A stretch of DNA of 64,000 nt, taken from contig JAJDXO010000011.1 in NCBI GenBank assembly GCA_022823235.1, positions 62,001-126,000 on the forward strand, read 5' to 3'. The notes beneath the pieces were generated by a model. The model did no database searches and was not told where the DNA came from. It worked only from the letters and a program-made list of their open reading frames with translations. Below are positions 1 to 8,728 of the stretch, piece by piece. The first letter of the stretch is position 1. Each line of letters opens with the position of its first letter. The DNA is from Rhodospirillales bacterium (GTDB lineage Bacteria; Pseudomonadota; Alphaproteobacteria; Rhodospirillales; UBA2165). The position numbers and the translations under genes were made by a program.

Positions 1-692
1 TAGGGGATCAGCGGGGACGCGTCGACGCCCAGCAGCTCACACCCATGGGCGATCACGTCGGCCTGGGGCGCCGGTTCGTTATCGCACACATTGTAGATCG
101 CGCCGGGATTCGGTGTGGCGATGGAGGCGGCAAGGACGCCGGCGACGTCTTCCACGTGGATGCGCGAGAACGCAAATCCGGGCTTGCCGATCCGCCGCGC
201 CCGTCCGGCCTGGATCTGGTCGAGGGCGCTGCGCCCCGGCCCGTAAATGCCGGCGAGGCGGAATATGTGGGCCGGTACGCCTTCGAGAGAGAGCCAGCCC
301 GCTTCGGCTTCGACCCGCCGCGCCGAGCGATCCGAGGTGGGGTTGAGGGGTGATGTTTCGTTGACCTCCCCGCCGCTCGTATCGCCGTAGACCCCGGTGG
401 TCGAGAGATAGCCCAGCCAGGCCAAACCAGTCCCTGACATGGCGGCGCCAAAGGCGTTCAGTACGGGATCGCCGTCGCTGCCCGGCGGAACCGAAATCAG
501 GATATGGGTGGCCTGGGCCGGATCAACCCGGTGGAAGGCCGCCGGCTCTACACCGTCCGCTTCGATCAGGGCAGCGGCCTCCTCCCGCCGGTAGGTGCCG
601 ATGATCCGCCAGCCGGCGGGAATCAAGCGTTTCGCCAGGGCGCGAGCCGAATAGCCGTAGCCGAAACAAAGAAGCGTGGATGTGCCTGCCAT
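1..692 (-). CDS. SDR-family NAD(P)-dependent epimerase/reductase, partial (3' end outside window)
   Basis: Reading from an ATG at 692 back to the window edge gives about 230 residues of an extended short-chain dehydrogenase fold. The N-terminus has a glycine-rich nucleotide-binding turn (CFGYGYSA). Further on come a STTGVYGD segment carrying the Tyr-containing strand typical of atypical sugar epimerases, and a FRLAGIYGPGR segment typical of the family. The substrate cannot be told. The start lies only 20 bases from the start of the divergent TPR gene, so each gene's promoter must overlap the other's coding sequence. A GGAG-type ribosome site (ATAGGAGCC) sits just before the ATG. The C-terminus is not in the window. 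Confidence 0.8.
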   Translation of the reverse strand, partial: MAGTSTLLCFGYGYSARALAKRLIPAGWRIIGTYRREEAAALIEADGVEPAAFHRVDPAQATHILISVPPGSDGDPVLNAFGAAMSGTGLAWLGYLSTTGVYGDTSGGEVNETSPLNPTSDRSARRVEAEAGWLSLEGVPAHIFRLAGIYGPGRSALDQIQAGRARRIGKPGFAFSRIHVEDVAGVLAASIATPNPGAIYNVCDNEPAPQADVIAHGCELLGVDASPLIP

Positions 693-712
693 GGCTCCTA
701 TATGGTCACGGC

Positions 713-1465
713 ATGAGGAATTGGGCAATCGCCGCCGTCGCAATGATGGCCGCATTTCCGGCATCGGCGCAATCGCAGCCGCCGACGGCCGCCGATGCCG
801 CCGAGTACCGTGCATGCATCGCCGAATTGGAGCGCAGCGCCGAACGGGGTTTCGAGCATGCCATCGGTTGGGAAAGCCTGGGCGGCGGCGACCCGGCCCG
901 CCATTGCGTCGCCCTGGCACTGATGCGGCTCGGTCATCACGAAGTGGCTGCCCGCCGGCTCGAGGAATTGGCCCGCGTGATAAACGCGGATGCGGCCGTG
1001 AAGGCTGATCTTCTGGGCCAATCGGGGCAAGCGTGGCTGCAGGCGGAAAACCCGCCGGCCGCGCTGGCCGTGCTCGACGCGGCGATCAGCCTCGATGACC
1101 GGAACCCGGAGATATTCGCCGACCGGGCGCAGGCCCATGCCGAGGGCGGCGATATGGGCCCGGCCATCGAGGATTTGTCCCGGGCGCTTCAACTGGATTC
1201 CAAATTCACCGATGCACGGGTATTCCGCGCCAGTGCCTACCGGCAGACCGGCGAGGCGGGGCTGGCCATGCAGGATGTGGCGTTGGCGCTCTCTCAGGAC
1301 CCGGCCCACCCGGAGGCGCTGCTGGAAAGGGGCATTCTGCGCGGCCAGGCGGGTGACGGGGCCGGCGCCCGGGCCGATTGGCTGAGGGTGGTCGAAATGG
1401 TGCCGGACAGTCCGGCGGCCAAGGCGGCCCAGGCCAATCTCGAACGCATGGACGGGCCGAAGTGA
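713..1465 (+). CDS. Exported TPR-repeat protein
   Basis: A 250-residue protein. I chose the ATG at 713 rather than the upstream in-frame ATG at 680 because it begins a clean signal peptide (basic MRNW, a hydrophobic stretch, then cleavage after ASA) and does not overlap the divergent gene. The mature part is built of tetratricopeptide-like helical pairs, visible as repeated alanine/leucine-rich units with DP or NP turns (AISLDDRNPEIFADRAQAH, ALSQDPAHPEALLERGIL). This suggests a periplasmic protein-protein interaction scaffold. No catalytic motif is seen and the partner is unknown. Confidence 0.75.
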   Translation: MRNWAIAAVAMMAAFPASAQSQPPTAADAAEYRACIAELERSAERGFEHAIGWESLGGGDPARHCVALALMRLGHHEVAARRLEELARVINADAAVKADLLGQSGQAWLQAENPPAALAVLDAAISLDDRNPEIFADRAQAHAEGGDMGPAIEDLSRALQLDSKFTDARVFRASAYRQTGEAGLAMQDVALALSQDPAHPEALLERGILRGQAGDGAGARADWLRVVEMVPDSPAAKAAQANLERMDGPK

Positions 1466-1469
1466 GCCG

Positions 1470-2138
1470 CTAAAAATCCGGATTCGCGTAGTGCTTGGGC
1501 GGCGGCAGCCCGGGGATGGCGTCCGCCAGAATCTGCCGGAAGCTGGGCCGGGATTTGATCCGCGCGTACCAGTCCTTGGCCGCCTGGTGGTCGGCCCACG
1601 GCACATCGCCCAGATAATCCACCGCCGAGAGGTGCGCGGCGGCGGCAATGTCGGCGAGGGAAAACTCCTCGCCCGCCAGCCAGTGGCGCCGCCCGGCGAG
1701 GTAGCCGATATATTCCAGGTGGGTGTGGATGTTGGCGTGGGCCGCGCGGATAACGTTCGAATCCGGCGAGCCCAGTCCCTTGATCCGCTTCATCACCTTT
1801 TCATCGATCAGCGGCGTGGAGATTTCGGCGTCGAACTTGCGGTCGAACCAAGACACCAGCCGGCGGATTTCGGCCCGTTCATGGGGACTGCCGATGATCA
1901 TCGGCGGCTCCGGCGCGATTTCCTCCAGAAACTCGCAGATCGCCCCGGAATCCGCCAGCACCGTGCCGTCATCCTCAATGATTACCGGCACATCTCCGGC
2001 CGGGTTGATGGCGAGGAACTCCCGCCGCCGGTCCCAGACCTGCTCGACGACCATGTCGAAGCCCAGGTCTTTCTCGGCCAGCACGATTCGGACTTTGCGC
2101 GAAAACGGATTGAGCCACAGGTGGTAGAGGGTGCGCAT
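1470..2138 (-). CDS. fzlA: GST-fold protein, FzlA-like (FtsZ-associated)
   Basis: A 222-residue protein with an N-terminal thioredoxin-like GST domain (LNPFSRKVRI, then NPAGDVPVI and DSGAICEFLEE) and an all-helical C-terminal domain (LAGEEFSLADIAAAAHL). The ATG at 2138 is chosen over an upstream in-frame codon because an AAGGGG site precedes it by a few bases and family members begin MRTLYH. The protein ends in a conserved-looking tail, PPPKHYANPDF. From memory, alphaproteobacterial FzlA, a GST homologue that binds FtsZ and promotes constriction, ends with a similar essential tail. The adjacent cell-envelope gene uppP fits. A generic GST is the alternative. Confidence 0.6.
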   Translation of the reverse strand: MRTLYHLWLNPFSRKVRIVLAEKDLGFDMVVEQVWDRRREFLAINPAGDVPVIIEDDGTVLADSGAICEFLEEIAPEPPMIIGSPHERAEIRRLVSWFDRKFDAEISTPLIDEKVMKRIKGLGSPDSNVIRAAHANIHTHLEYIGYLAGRRHWLAGEEFSLADIAAAAHLSAVDYLGDVPWADHQAAKDWYARIKSRPSFRQILADAIPGLPPPKHYANPDF

Positions 2139-2310
2139 CCGCCCCTTATAGCCAAATCGGGGCCGCTGAAACAGGTCCGTAATGCGCAACTTGGGCGGGA
2201 GACCGGTTTCATGGAAACCAGCGCTTGGGCTCCGTTAACTTCCTGTACTCAAAGGAAAAGTGATATACAGGCGTAAATCGCGCAGGGCCCAAACGGATTA
2301 GGGGATACGC

Positions 2311-3141
2311 TTGCCCCTCTTGAACATTATCGTCCTATCGGCGGTCCAGGGCATCACCGAGTTCCTGCCCGTCTCGTCGTCCGCCCATCTGGTCCTGGTT
2401 CCCATTTTCACCGGCTGGCCCGACCAGGGCCTGATCATTGATGTCGCGGTCCATGTGGGGACATTGCTCGCCGTGCTGATCTATTTCCGGCGCGATGTCT
2501 GGGGGATGATCGCCGCCACCGGCCGCCGGTTCCGGCCCAGGCGGCGCCGACGCGGCGGCGGCGAGGAATTCCGCATCGCCATGCTGGTGGTCGTCGCGAC
2601 GGTCCCGGCGGTAGCCGCGGGCTGGGCGGTCAACGAATTCAACCAGGACCTCTTCCGGGGGCTCAAGATCATCGCCTGGGCGACCGTCGGATTCGCCGTT
2701 CTTCTGTACCTGGCCGACAAGCTGAGCCTGACCATCAAGCGGCTCGACCACCTGGGTTTCGCCGGTGCCTTGTTCATCGGTTCGTTCCAGGCGCTGGCGC
2801 TGATCCCCGGCACCTCGCGGGCCGGCATCACCATCACGGCGGCGCGCATCCTGGGCATGGAACGGACCGAGGCGGCGCGGTTTTCCATGCTGCTGTCGAT
2901 CCCGATCATCATCGCGGCAGGCTCGCTCAAGGGGTGGGAACTCTACCGGACGGGCGACGCGCAGTTGACCGATACGGTGTTCACGGCAATCGCCGTCTCG
3001 TTCGTCTTCGCCATCATTACCATCGCCGGATTCATGGCCTGGCTCCGGCATTCCGGCTTTACGCCGTTCGTCATCTACCGGCTGATCCTCGGCGTGTTCC
3101 TGCTCTGGGTCGCCTATGTGGCACCGGGCTTCACTTTCTAA
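2311..3141 (+). CDS. uppP: Undecaprenyl-diphosphatase UppP/BacA
   Basis: A 276-residue polytopic membrane protein that dephosphorylates undecaprenyl pyrophosphate to recycle the lipid carrier for peptidoglycan and other envelope polymers. The family signature is complete: ITEFLPVSSSAH near the N-terminus with the catalytic Glu and Ser, and LIPGTSRAGIT in the middle. About seven to eight hydrophobic helices are visible and the length is normal. The start is a TTG at 2311, supported by AGGGGA six bases upstream; no ATG is suitably placed. It is divergent from the FzlA-like gene. Confidence 0.96.
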   Translation: MPLLNIIVLSAVQGITEFLPVSSSAHLVLVPIFTGWPDQGLIIDVAVHVGTLLAVLIYFRRDVWGMIAATGRRFRPRRRRRGGGEEFRIAMLVVVATVPAVAAGWAVNEFNQDLFRGLKIIAWATVGFAVLLYLADKLSLTIKRLDHLGFAGALFIGSFQALALIPGTSRAGITITAARILGMERTEAARFSMLLSIPIIIAAGSLKGWELYRTGDAQLTDTVFTAIAVSFVFAIITIAGFMAWLRHSGFTPFVIYRLILGVFLLWVAYVAPGFTF

Positions 3142-3146
3142 CCGAA

Positions 3147-4775
3147 TTAACCCCTCACCACGCCCGTCTCGTCGGCGACAAGGTCGAAGGCCGCGGCCAT
3201 CAGCGCCTTGGTGTAGGGCTCTTGGGGGTTGTCGATAACCTGCTCGGCGGGGCCGTGTTCGACCACCACGCCGTCGCGGATGACGATGACGTCGTGGGAC
3301 AGCGCGCGCACCACTTTCAGATCGTGGCTGATGAAGATGTAGGAAAGCCCGTGCTTCACCTGCAGTTCGCGCAACAGCTCGACGATCTGCGACTGCACGC
3401 TCATGTCGAGGGCCGAGGTGGGTTCGTCCAGGACGATCACCCTGGGCCGCAGCACCAGCGCCCGGGCGACGGCGATCCGCTGACGCTGGCCGCCGGAAAA
3501 TTCGTGAGGGTAGCGGTCCATGGTGTCGGGATCCAAGTCGACCTCGCGGAGCGCGTCCGCAACCATTGCCCGGCGCTCGTCATAGGTTTCGCCGATCTCC
3601 TGCACCAGCAAGCCTTCCTCGATCACCTGGAAGACCGACATGCGGGGGCTCATGGAGCCCACCGGGTCCTGGAAAACGATCTGCATGTCCCGGCGCAGCG
3701 GGCGCAGCTCCTTGTAACCGAGGCCCTGGATGGTCCGGCCGTCGAGCTGGATATCGCCGTCGCTTTTTTCGAGCCGCAGCAGCGCCCGGCCGAGGGTCGA
3801 CTTGCCGGAGCCGGATTCGCCGACCACCCCCAGCGTGTGCCCCTCGCGGAGATCAACGGTGATGCCGTCCACCGCCTTCACGTGGCCGACGGTGCGGCGG
3901 ATGACCCCCTTCTTGATCGGGAACCAGACCTTGATGTCGTCGGCGGTCAGCAGCGGCTTGGAATCGGGATCCGCCGGATCAGGCCGGCCCTTGGGCTCGC
4001 TGTCCAGAAGGTGGCGGGTGTAGGCATGTTCCGGACTGGCATAAATTCTCTTCGTCTCTCCGGTCTCCACCACCTCGCCCTGGTTCATCACGTAGGTACG
4101 GTCGGATAGCGCTTCGACGATGCCGAGATCATGGGTGATCAGCAGCATCGCCATGTCGAGGTCCCGGGTGAGGCTCTTCATCAGCTTCAGAACCTGGGCT
4201 TGGACCGTGACGTCGAGGGCCGTCGTCGGCTCGTCGGCGATCAGCAATTTCGGCTCGTTGGCGAGCGCCATGGCGATCATGATGCGCTGCTGCTGGCCAC
4301 CGGAAAACTCGTGGGGCAGGGAGTGCATGCGCCCGACCGCGTCCTCCAGCCCGACCAGGCCCAGGAGTTCCCTGGTCCGCGCCTCGACCTTTTCGTCGCT
4401 GATGCTCTGATGGAGGCGGATGATCTCGCCGATTTGCTTGGCGATGGAATGAAGCGGGTTGAGGGAGTTGAGGGGCTCCTGGAAAATCATCGAAATGTTG
4501 TTGCCCCGGACGCCGCGAATCTCCCGTTCGTCACCGCGCATCAGATCGTAGCCGTCGAAGATGATCTCACCGGACGGGTGCCAGGCGACGGGGTAGGGGA
4601 GCAGCTTGAGGACCGACAGCGCGGTGACCGACTTGCCGGAGCCGGATTCGCCCACCAGTCCGATGGTCTCGCCCGGATGGATATCGATGGAGACATTCTT
4701 GACCGCCCGTACCTCGCGCTCGCCGCGGCCGAAGCTTACCGACAGGTCCTGGATATGGAGGAGGGGCTCGCTCAT
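3147..4775 (-). CDS. yejF: Oligopeptide ABC transporter, duplicated ATP-binding protein (YejF type)
   Basis: A 542-residue fusion of two ABC ATPase domains. Walker A motifs (GESGSGKS) lie near residues 42-49 and about 316-323, and each half has an FSGGQ signature followed by a Walker B (LLIADEPT and VIVLDEPT). The linker carries the oligopeptide-type C-terminal extension. It is the last gene of the yej cluster, 15 bases after the second permease. Known YejABEF systems import microcin C-like peptides and other oligopeptides. Start is an ATG with GGGGAAGG-type sequence just upstream. Confidence 0.92.
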   Translation of the reverse strand: MSEPLLHIQDLSVSFGRGEREVRAVKNVSIDIHPGETIGLVGESGSGKSVTALSVLKLLPYPVAWHPSGEIIFDGYDLMRGDEREIRGVRGNNISMIFQEPLNSLNPLHSIAKQIGEIIRLHQSISDEKVEARTRELLGLVGLEDAVGRMHSLPHEFSGGQQQRIMIAMALANEPKLLIADEPTTALDVTVQAQVLKLMKSLTRDLDMAMLLITHDLGIVEALSDRTYVMNQGEVVETGETKRIYASPEHAYTRHLLDSEPKGRPDPADPDSKPLLTADDIKVWFPIKKGVIRRTVGHVKAVDGITVDLREGHTLGVVGESGSGKSTLGRALLRLEKSDGDIQLDGRTIQGLGYKELRPLRRDMQIVFQDPVGSMSPRMSVFQVIEEGLLVQEIGETYDERRAMVADALREVDLDPDTMDRYPHEFSGGQRQRIAVARALVLRPRVIVLDEPTSALDMSVQSQIVELLRELQVKHGLSYIFISHDLKVVRALSHDVIVIRDGVVVEHGPAEQVIDNPQEPYTKALMAAAFDLVADETGVVRG

Positions 4776-4790
4776 TGGATTTGCCTTCCC

Positions 4791-5843
4791 CTAGGCCCTG
4801 AACGTCTTGCGGGGGTCGAAGGCGTCGCGAACCGCCTCGCCGATGAAAATCAACAGGCTCAGCATCACCGCCAGGATGAGGAACGCCGAAATGCCCAGCC
4901 ATGGCGCCTGCAAGTTGGCCTTGCCCTGGTTCAACAGTTCGCCCAGGGACGGTGAGCCCGGCGGCAATCCAAAGCCCAGGAAGTCGAGGGCCGTGAGGCT
5001 GGTGATGGAGCCGGTGAGGATGAAAGGCATCAAGGTCACCGTGGCGACCATGGCATTGGGCAGGATGTGCTTGAACATGATCTTGCGGTCGGAGACGCCC
5101 AATGCCCGGGCGGCCATCACATAGGTATAGTTGCGACCGCGGAGGAACTCGGCGCGGACCACGCCCACCAGCCCCATCCAACTGAACAGCAGCAGGAAGA
5201 CCATCAGGATCCAGAAAGTGGGTTCGATGAAGCTCGCCAGGATGATCAGCATGAAGAGCTGCGGCATGCTCGACCAGATTTCCATGAAGCGCTGGAACAA
5301 AAGGTCGGTCCAGCCGCCGGAGTAGCCTTGCCAGGCGCCCGCGGCGATCCCCACCATGGAGGAGACGATCGTGAGGACCAGCCCGAACAGCACCGATATT
5401 CGGAAGCCGTAGATCAGCCGGGCCACCACGTCCCGGCCCTGATCGTCGGTGCCGAGCCAGTTCTGCAATGTCGGCGGAGAGGGCGCGGGCCCGGGCAGGT
5501 CGAAGACGATGGTGTCGAAGGAATAGGGAATCAGCGGCCAGAGGATCCAGCCTTTTTCCTCGATCAGCTCCTGGACCTCGGGGTCCGAATATTCGGCCTC
5601 GGTCTCGAAGTCGCCGCCGAAAGCGGTTTCGGGGTAGGCGACGAAGACCGGCGCATAGAACGCGCCGTCATAGCGGACCAGCAGCGGCTTGTCGTTGGCC
5701 AGGAATTCCGCGAACAGCGTGACGAAGAAGACGGCGATGAAGATCCATAGGGACCAGTAGCCGCGCCGGTTGGCCTTGAAATTCTCGATCCGCCGCGCAT
5801 TCAGCGGCGTAACCCGCATGCCAAGCAGGCGCCCTTCGTCCAT
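4791..5843 (-). CDS. yejE: Oligopeptide ABC transporter permease (YejE type)
   Basis: A 350-residue DppC-like inner-membrane permease. It has an N-terminal membrane segment, a long periplasmic loop (about residues 45-150) characteristic of YejE, and then the BPD-type permease core with the cytoplasmic EAA loop near ARALGVSDRKIMFKHILPN. It begins one base after the stop codon of the yejB gene, so the two permeases are almost certainly cotranscribed and coupled. It should pair with YejB to form the channel. Confidence 0.92.
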   Translation of the reverse strand: MDEGRLLGMRVTPLNARRIENFKANRRGYWSLWIFIAVFFVTLFAEFLANDKPLLVRYDGAFYAPVFVAYPETAFGGDFETEAEYSDPEVQELIEEKGWILWPLIPYSFDTIVFDLPGPAPSPPTLQNWLGTDDQGRDVVARLIYGFRISVLFGLVLTIVSSMVGIAAGAWQGYSGGWTDLLFQRFMEIWSSMPQLFMLIILASFIEPTFWILMVFLLLFSWMGLVGVVRAEFLRGRNYTYVMAARALGVSDRKIMFKHILPNAMVATVTLMPFILTGSITSLTALDFLGFGLPPGSPSLGELLNQGKANLQAPWLGISAFLILAVMLSLLIFIGEAVRDAFDPRKTFRA

Positions 5844-6965
5844 CTAGACCTCCTGCGCCTCGAAGTCGATTCGCGGATCGACCACGTGGTAGGCAAGGTC
5901 GCCGATGATCCCCATGATCAGGCCCAGCAAGGTGAACATGTAGAGGGTGCCGAAAACGATTGGATAATCCCGGTTGATGGCCGCCTCGAATCCGAGGAGC
6001 CCGATCCCGTCGAGGGAGAAGATGATCTCCGTCAGGAGCGAGCCGGTGAAGAAGATGGAGATGAAGGCTGACGGGAAGCCGGCGATGATCAGCAGCATAC
6101 CGTTCCGGAACACGTGGCCGTAGAGCACCTTGTTCTCCGTAAGCCCCTTGGACCGCGCCGTCTGGACGTACTGTTTATTGATCTCGTCCAGGAACGAATT
6201 CTTGGTCAGCATGGTCAGAACGGCGAAGGAGCCGATGACCATGGAGGTGATGGGCAGCGCCATGTGCCAGAAGTAGTCCAGGACCTTGCCGACCGGACTG
6301 AGCTCATCCCAGTTGGGCGATACGATGCCGCGCAGGGGGAAGATGTCGAAATAGCTGCCGCCGGCGAACAGCACCACCAGAAGAATGGCGAACAGGAAGC
6401 CGGGGATCGCGGTGCCGATGATGATCACCGCGCTTGTCCAAAGATCGAAGTTGGATCCGTCGCGCACCGCCTTGCGGACACCGAGGGGAATGGAGATCAA
6501 ATAGGTGAGGAGGGTGGTCCACAGGCCAAGCGAGATGGAGACCGGCAATTTCTCGATCAGCAATTCGATCACGGTCTTGTCGCGGAAGAAACTTTCGCCG
6601 AAGTCGAAGCGGAGATAGTTCTTCAGCATGATCCAGAAGCGTTCGTGTGCCGGCTTGTCGAACCCGTAGAGCTTCTCGATCTCGGCGATCAGCTCGGGAT
6701 CGAGGCCGCGGGCGCCCCGGTATTTGCTGGCGCCGCCGCCTTGAGCGCCGACCTGCTGCTGGCCCTGGTCGCCGCCGCCGACGGTTTCGCCCTGAGAGGT
6801 GCCACTGACCCTCGCCGTCGCGTCCACCGCTGTCCCCTGCAGTTGGGCGATGGTTTGCTCCACCGGTCCGCCGGGGGCGAACTGCACGAAGACGAAGTTC
6901 AGCAGGATGATGACGAACAGCGTCGGGACGACGAACAGCAGCCGGCGGATGATGTAAGCGAACAT
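5844..6965 (-). CDS. yejB: Oligopeptide ABC transporter permease (YejB type)
   Basis: A 373-residue DppB-like permease with an N-terminal helix ([17 protein letters not shown]), an extended Gly/Gln-rich periplasmic loop (about residues 35-95, with a [16 protein letters not shown] stretch) and five further membrane segments. The EAA loop reads [20 protein letters not shown]. The Gly/Gln-rich insertion is longer than I would expect for the family, but the core is intact. It lies 21 bases after the aldehyde dehydrogenase gene and directly abuts yejE. Confidence 0.92.
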   Translation of the reverse strand: MFAYIIRRLLFVVPTLFVIILLNFVFVQFAPGGPVEQTIAQLQGTAVDATARVSGTSQGETVGGGDQGQQQVGAQGGGASKYRGARGLDPELIAEIEKLYGFDKPAHERFWIMLKNYLRFDFGESFFRDKTVIELLIEKLPVSISLGLWTTLLTYLISIPLGVRKAVRDGSNFDLWTSAVIIIGTAIPGFLFAILLVVLFAGGSYFDIFPLRGIVSPNWDELSPVGKVLDYFWHMALPITSMVIGSFAVLTMLTKNSFLDEINKQYVQTARSKGLTENKVLYGHVFRNGMLLIIAGFPSAFISIFFTGSLLTEIIFSLDGIGLLGFEAAINRDYPIVFGTLYMFTLLGLIMGIIGDLAYHVVDPRIDFEAQEV

Positions 6966-6986
6966 GTCGTCGGGCGGCCTTTCCCT

Positions 6987-8552
6987 CTATAGCGCGACCT
7001 CGGCGCCGGCGCCCGCCAGTGCTTCCAACCGGTCGAGGCGGCCCTGCACGGCGGTCCGTTGATGATAAAACCGCAAGCCGCGCGCGCCGCCCAATTCTTC
7101 GCCGCCGCCGGCACGGCCGGGTCCGCCGTGGGTGCACATGGGCATAACGATGCCGTGTCCGGTCTGGCTCTCGGCGACCTGCTCGTCGACCACCAGGACC
7201 CTGCCGTGATCGGCGGCGATGCCCAGCGTCGCGGCATTGGCGAATTCGTCATCTGCGGTGAACACCGACGCGGCCAGCGACCCGCCGCCCCGGGAGGCGA
7301 GCTCGACGGCCTCCTCGGCGGTCTCATAGGGCATCACCGTGCACGCGGGGCCAAACACCTCCACCTCGTGGACCGCCCTGGCGCCCTTGGGGTCCGCGCA
7401 TTTGAGGAGCGTGGGCGGCACGAATGACGAGGTTTCCGGGTCCGCATCGACGGGCTCGAAACCGTCGCCGCCGGTGATTACGTCCGCTTCCTCGGCCAAT
7501 TGGGCAATTCCGTCCAGAGCGGATTGCTGCTGCGCCTTGTTGACCAACGGACCCATGCGGACGGTCTCGTTGCGGGGATCGCCGATTACCGTCCTGGCGA
7601 GCCGAGCTTCCAGGGCGCCGGCAACCTCATCGAGGATGCCCGCGGGCACGAAGGCGCGGCGGATGGCGGTGCATTTCTGCCCCGCCTTGACGGTCATTTC
7701 CCGGGACACTTCCTTGACGAACAGGTCGAACTCGGCGGTTCCCGGTCGGGCATCCGGACCCAGCAGGCTCATGTTCAGGCTGTCGGCTTCGGCGTTGAAC
7801 CGGACCGAGCTTGCGATGACGTTGGGGTTGCCCCTGAGCATGTTGGCGGTGTCCGCCGAGCCGGTGAAGGCGACCGCGTCCCGGCCGGTGACGTGATCCA
7901 TCAGATCGCGCCCGCCCCCGCAGATCAGGCTGATGGCGCCGTCCGGCACGACGCCCGCCTCGATGACGTCCTTGATCATTTCGTAGGACAGTAGGCAGGT
8001 GGCGGTGGCCGGTTTGGCGAGAAACGGCACGCCGGCGAGCAGGCTGACCGCGGCTTTCTCCCACAGCCCCCAGGAGGGGAAGTTGAACGCATTGATGTGG
8101 ATGCCGGCGCCTTTCAGCGGCACCCAGATGTGCATCCCTTGGAAGGCCGCGTCCTTGGCCATGCGTTCAAATCCGGAGTCCCGGAGGTAGTTTGCATCGC
8201 CCAGTTTTCCGGCGAGGCGCGCGTAAAAGAACAATGTGCCCGTGCCGCCGTCGATATCGATGGCCGCATCGATCTTGGTATTGCCCGAATTCCGGAGCGC
8301 AATGTCGGCGTACTTGTCCCGGTTGGCGGTGAGGGTTTCGTTGATCCTGCCCAGCATTTCGCCCCGCCCGGCGTAGGTCATGGCGCGGAGCGCGGGACCG
8401 CCGACAGTGCGTGCGTGATCCAGGGCCCTGCCGAGATCGACGCCGTCGGATGTGGCGCGAGCGATTTCCTCGCCGGAGACGGGATCGGCCAGAGGTGTTC
8501 CCTCGCTGTTGCCCTCCACCCATTCGCCGTGGACATAGTTCTGAATTTTCAC
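6987..8552 (-). CDS. boxD: BoxD-like 3,4-dehydroadipyl-CoA semialdehyde dehydrogenase
   Basis: A 521-residue aldehyde dehydrogenase. The length, the absence of a C-terminal MaoC hydratase domain and block similarity ([17 protein letters not shown] type, KPATATxLL, VDIDGG) match BoxD, the NADP-dependent semialdehyde dehydrogenase of the aerobic benzoyl-CoA (box) pathway, better than bifunctional PaaZ. The catalytic Cys is in GQKCTAIRR and the general-base Glu in FNAEADS. GTG at 8552 is chosen because AGGGAGA lies seven bases upstream and the protein then starts like the family. It is inserted between yejA and yejB; no other box genes are seen. The physiological aldehyde is uncertain. Confidence 0.82.
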   Translation of the reverse strand: MKIQNYVHGEWVEGNSEGTPLADPVSGEEIARATSDGVDLGRALDHARTVGGPALRAMTYAGRGEMLGRINETLTANRDKYADIALRNSGNTKIDAAIDIDGGTGTLFFYARLAGKLGDANYLRDSGFERMAKDAAFQGMHIWVPLKGAGIHINAFNFPSWGLWEKAAVSLLAGVPFLAKPATATCLLSYEMIKDVIEAGVVPDGAISLICGGGRDLMDHVTGRDAVAFTGSADTANMLRGNPNVIASSVRFNAEADSLNMSLLGPDARPGTAEFDLFVKEVSREMTVKAGQKCTAIRRAFVPAGILDEVAGALEARLARTVIGDPRNETVRMGPLVNKAQQQSALDGIAQLAEEADVITGGDGFEPVDADPETSSFVPPTLLKCADPKGARAVHEVEVFGPACTVMPYETAEEAVELASRGGGSLAASVFTADDEFANAATLGIAADHGRVLVVDEQVAESQTGHGIVMPMCTHGGPGRAGGGEELGGARGLRFYHQRTAVQGRLDRLEALAGAGAEVAL

Positions 8553-8728
8553 CGATTTCTCCCTGGATACGGCCGTTCCCTTCGAGACTGCATTATGACC
8601 GTTGGGGCAGGCTTGAAAAGAGCGGCGCGTAGCCCCGTGGCTCAATCCTTCGCGACGATCTTTCCGCCAGCCAGGTGACCCCGGGTATCCGCCATGCCGG
8701 CCAAGTCCCGCCCGATCATCCGGGAAGA

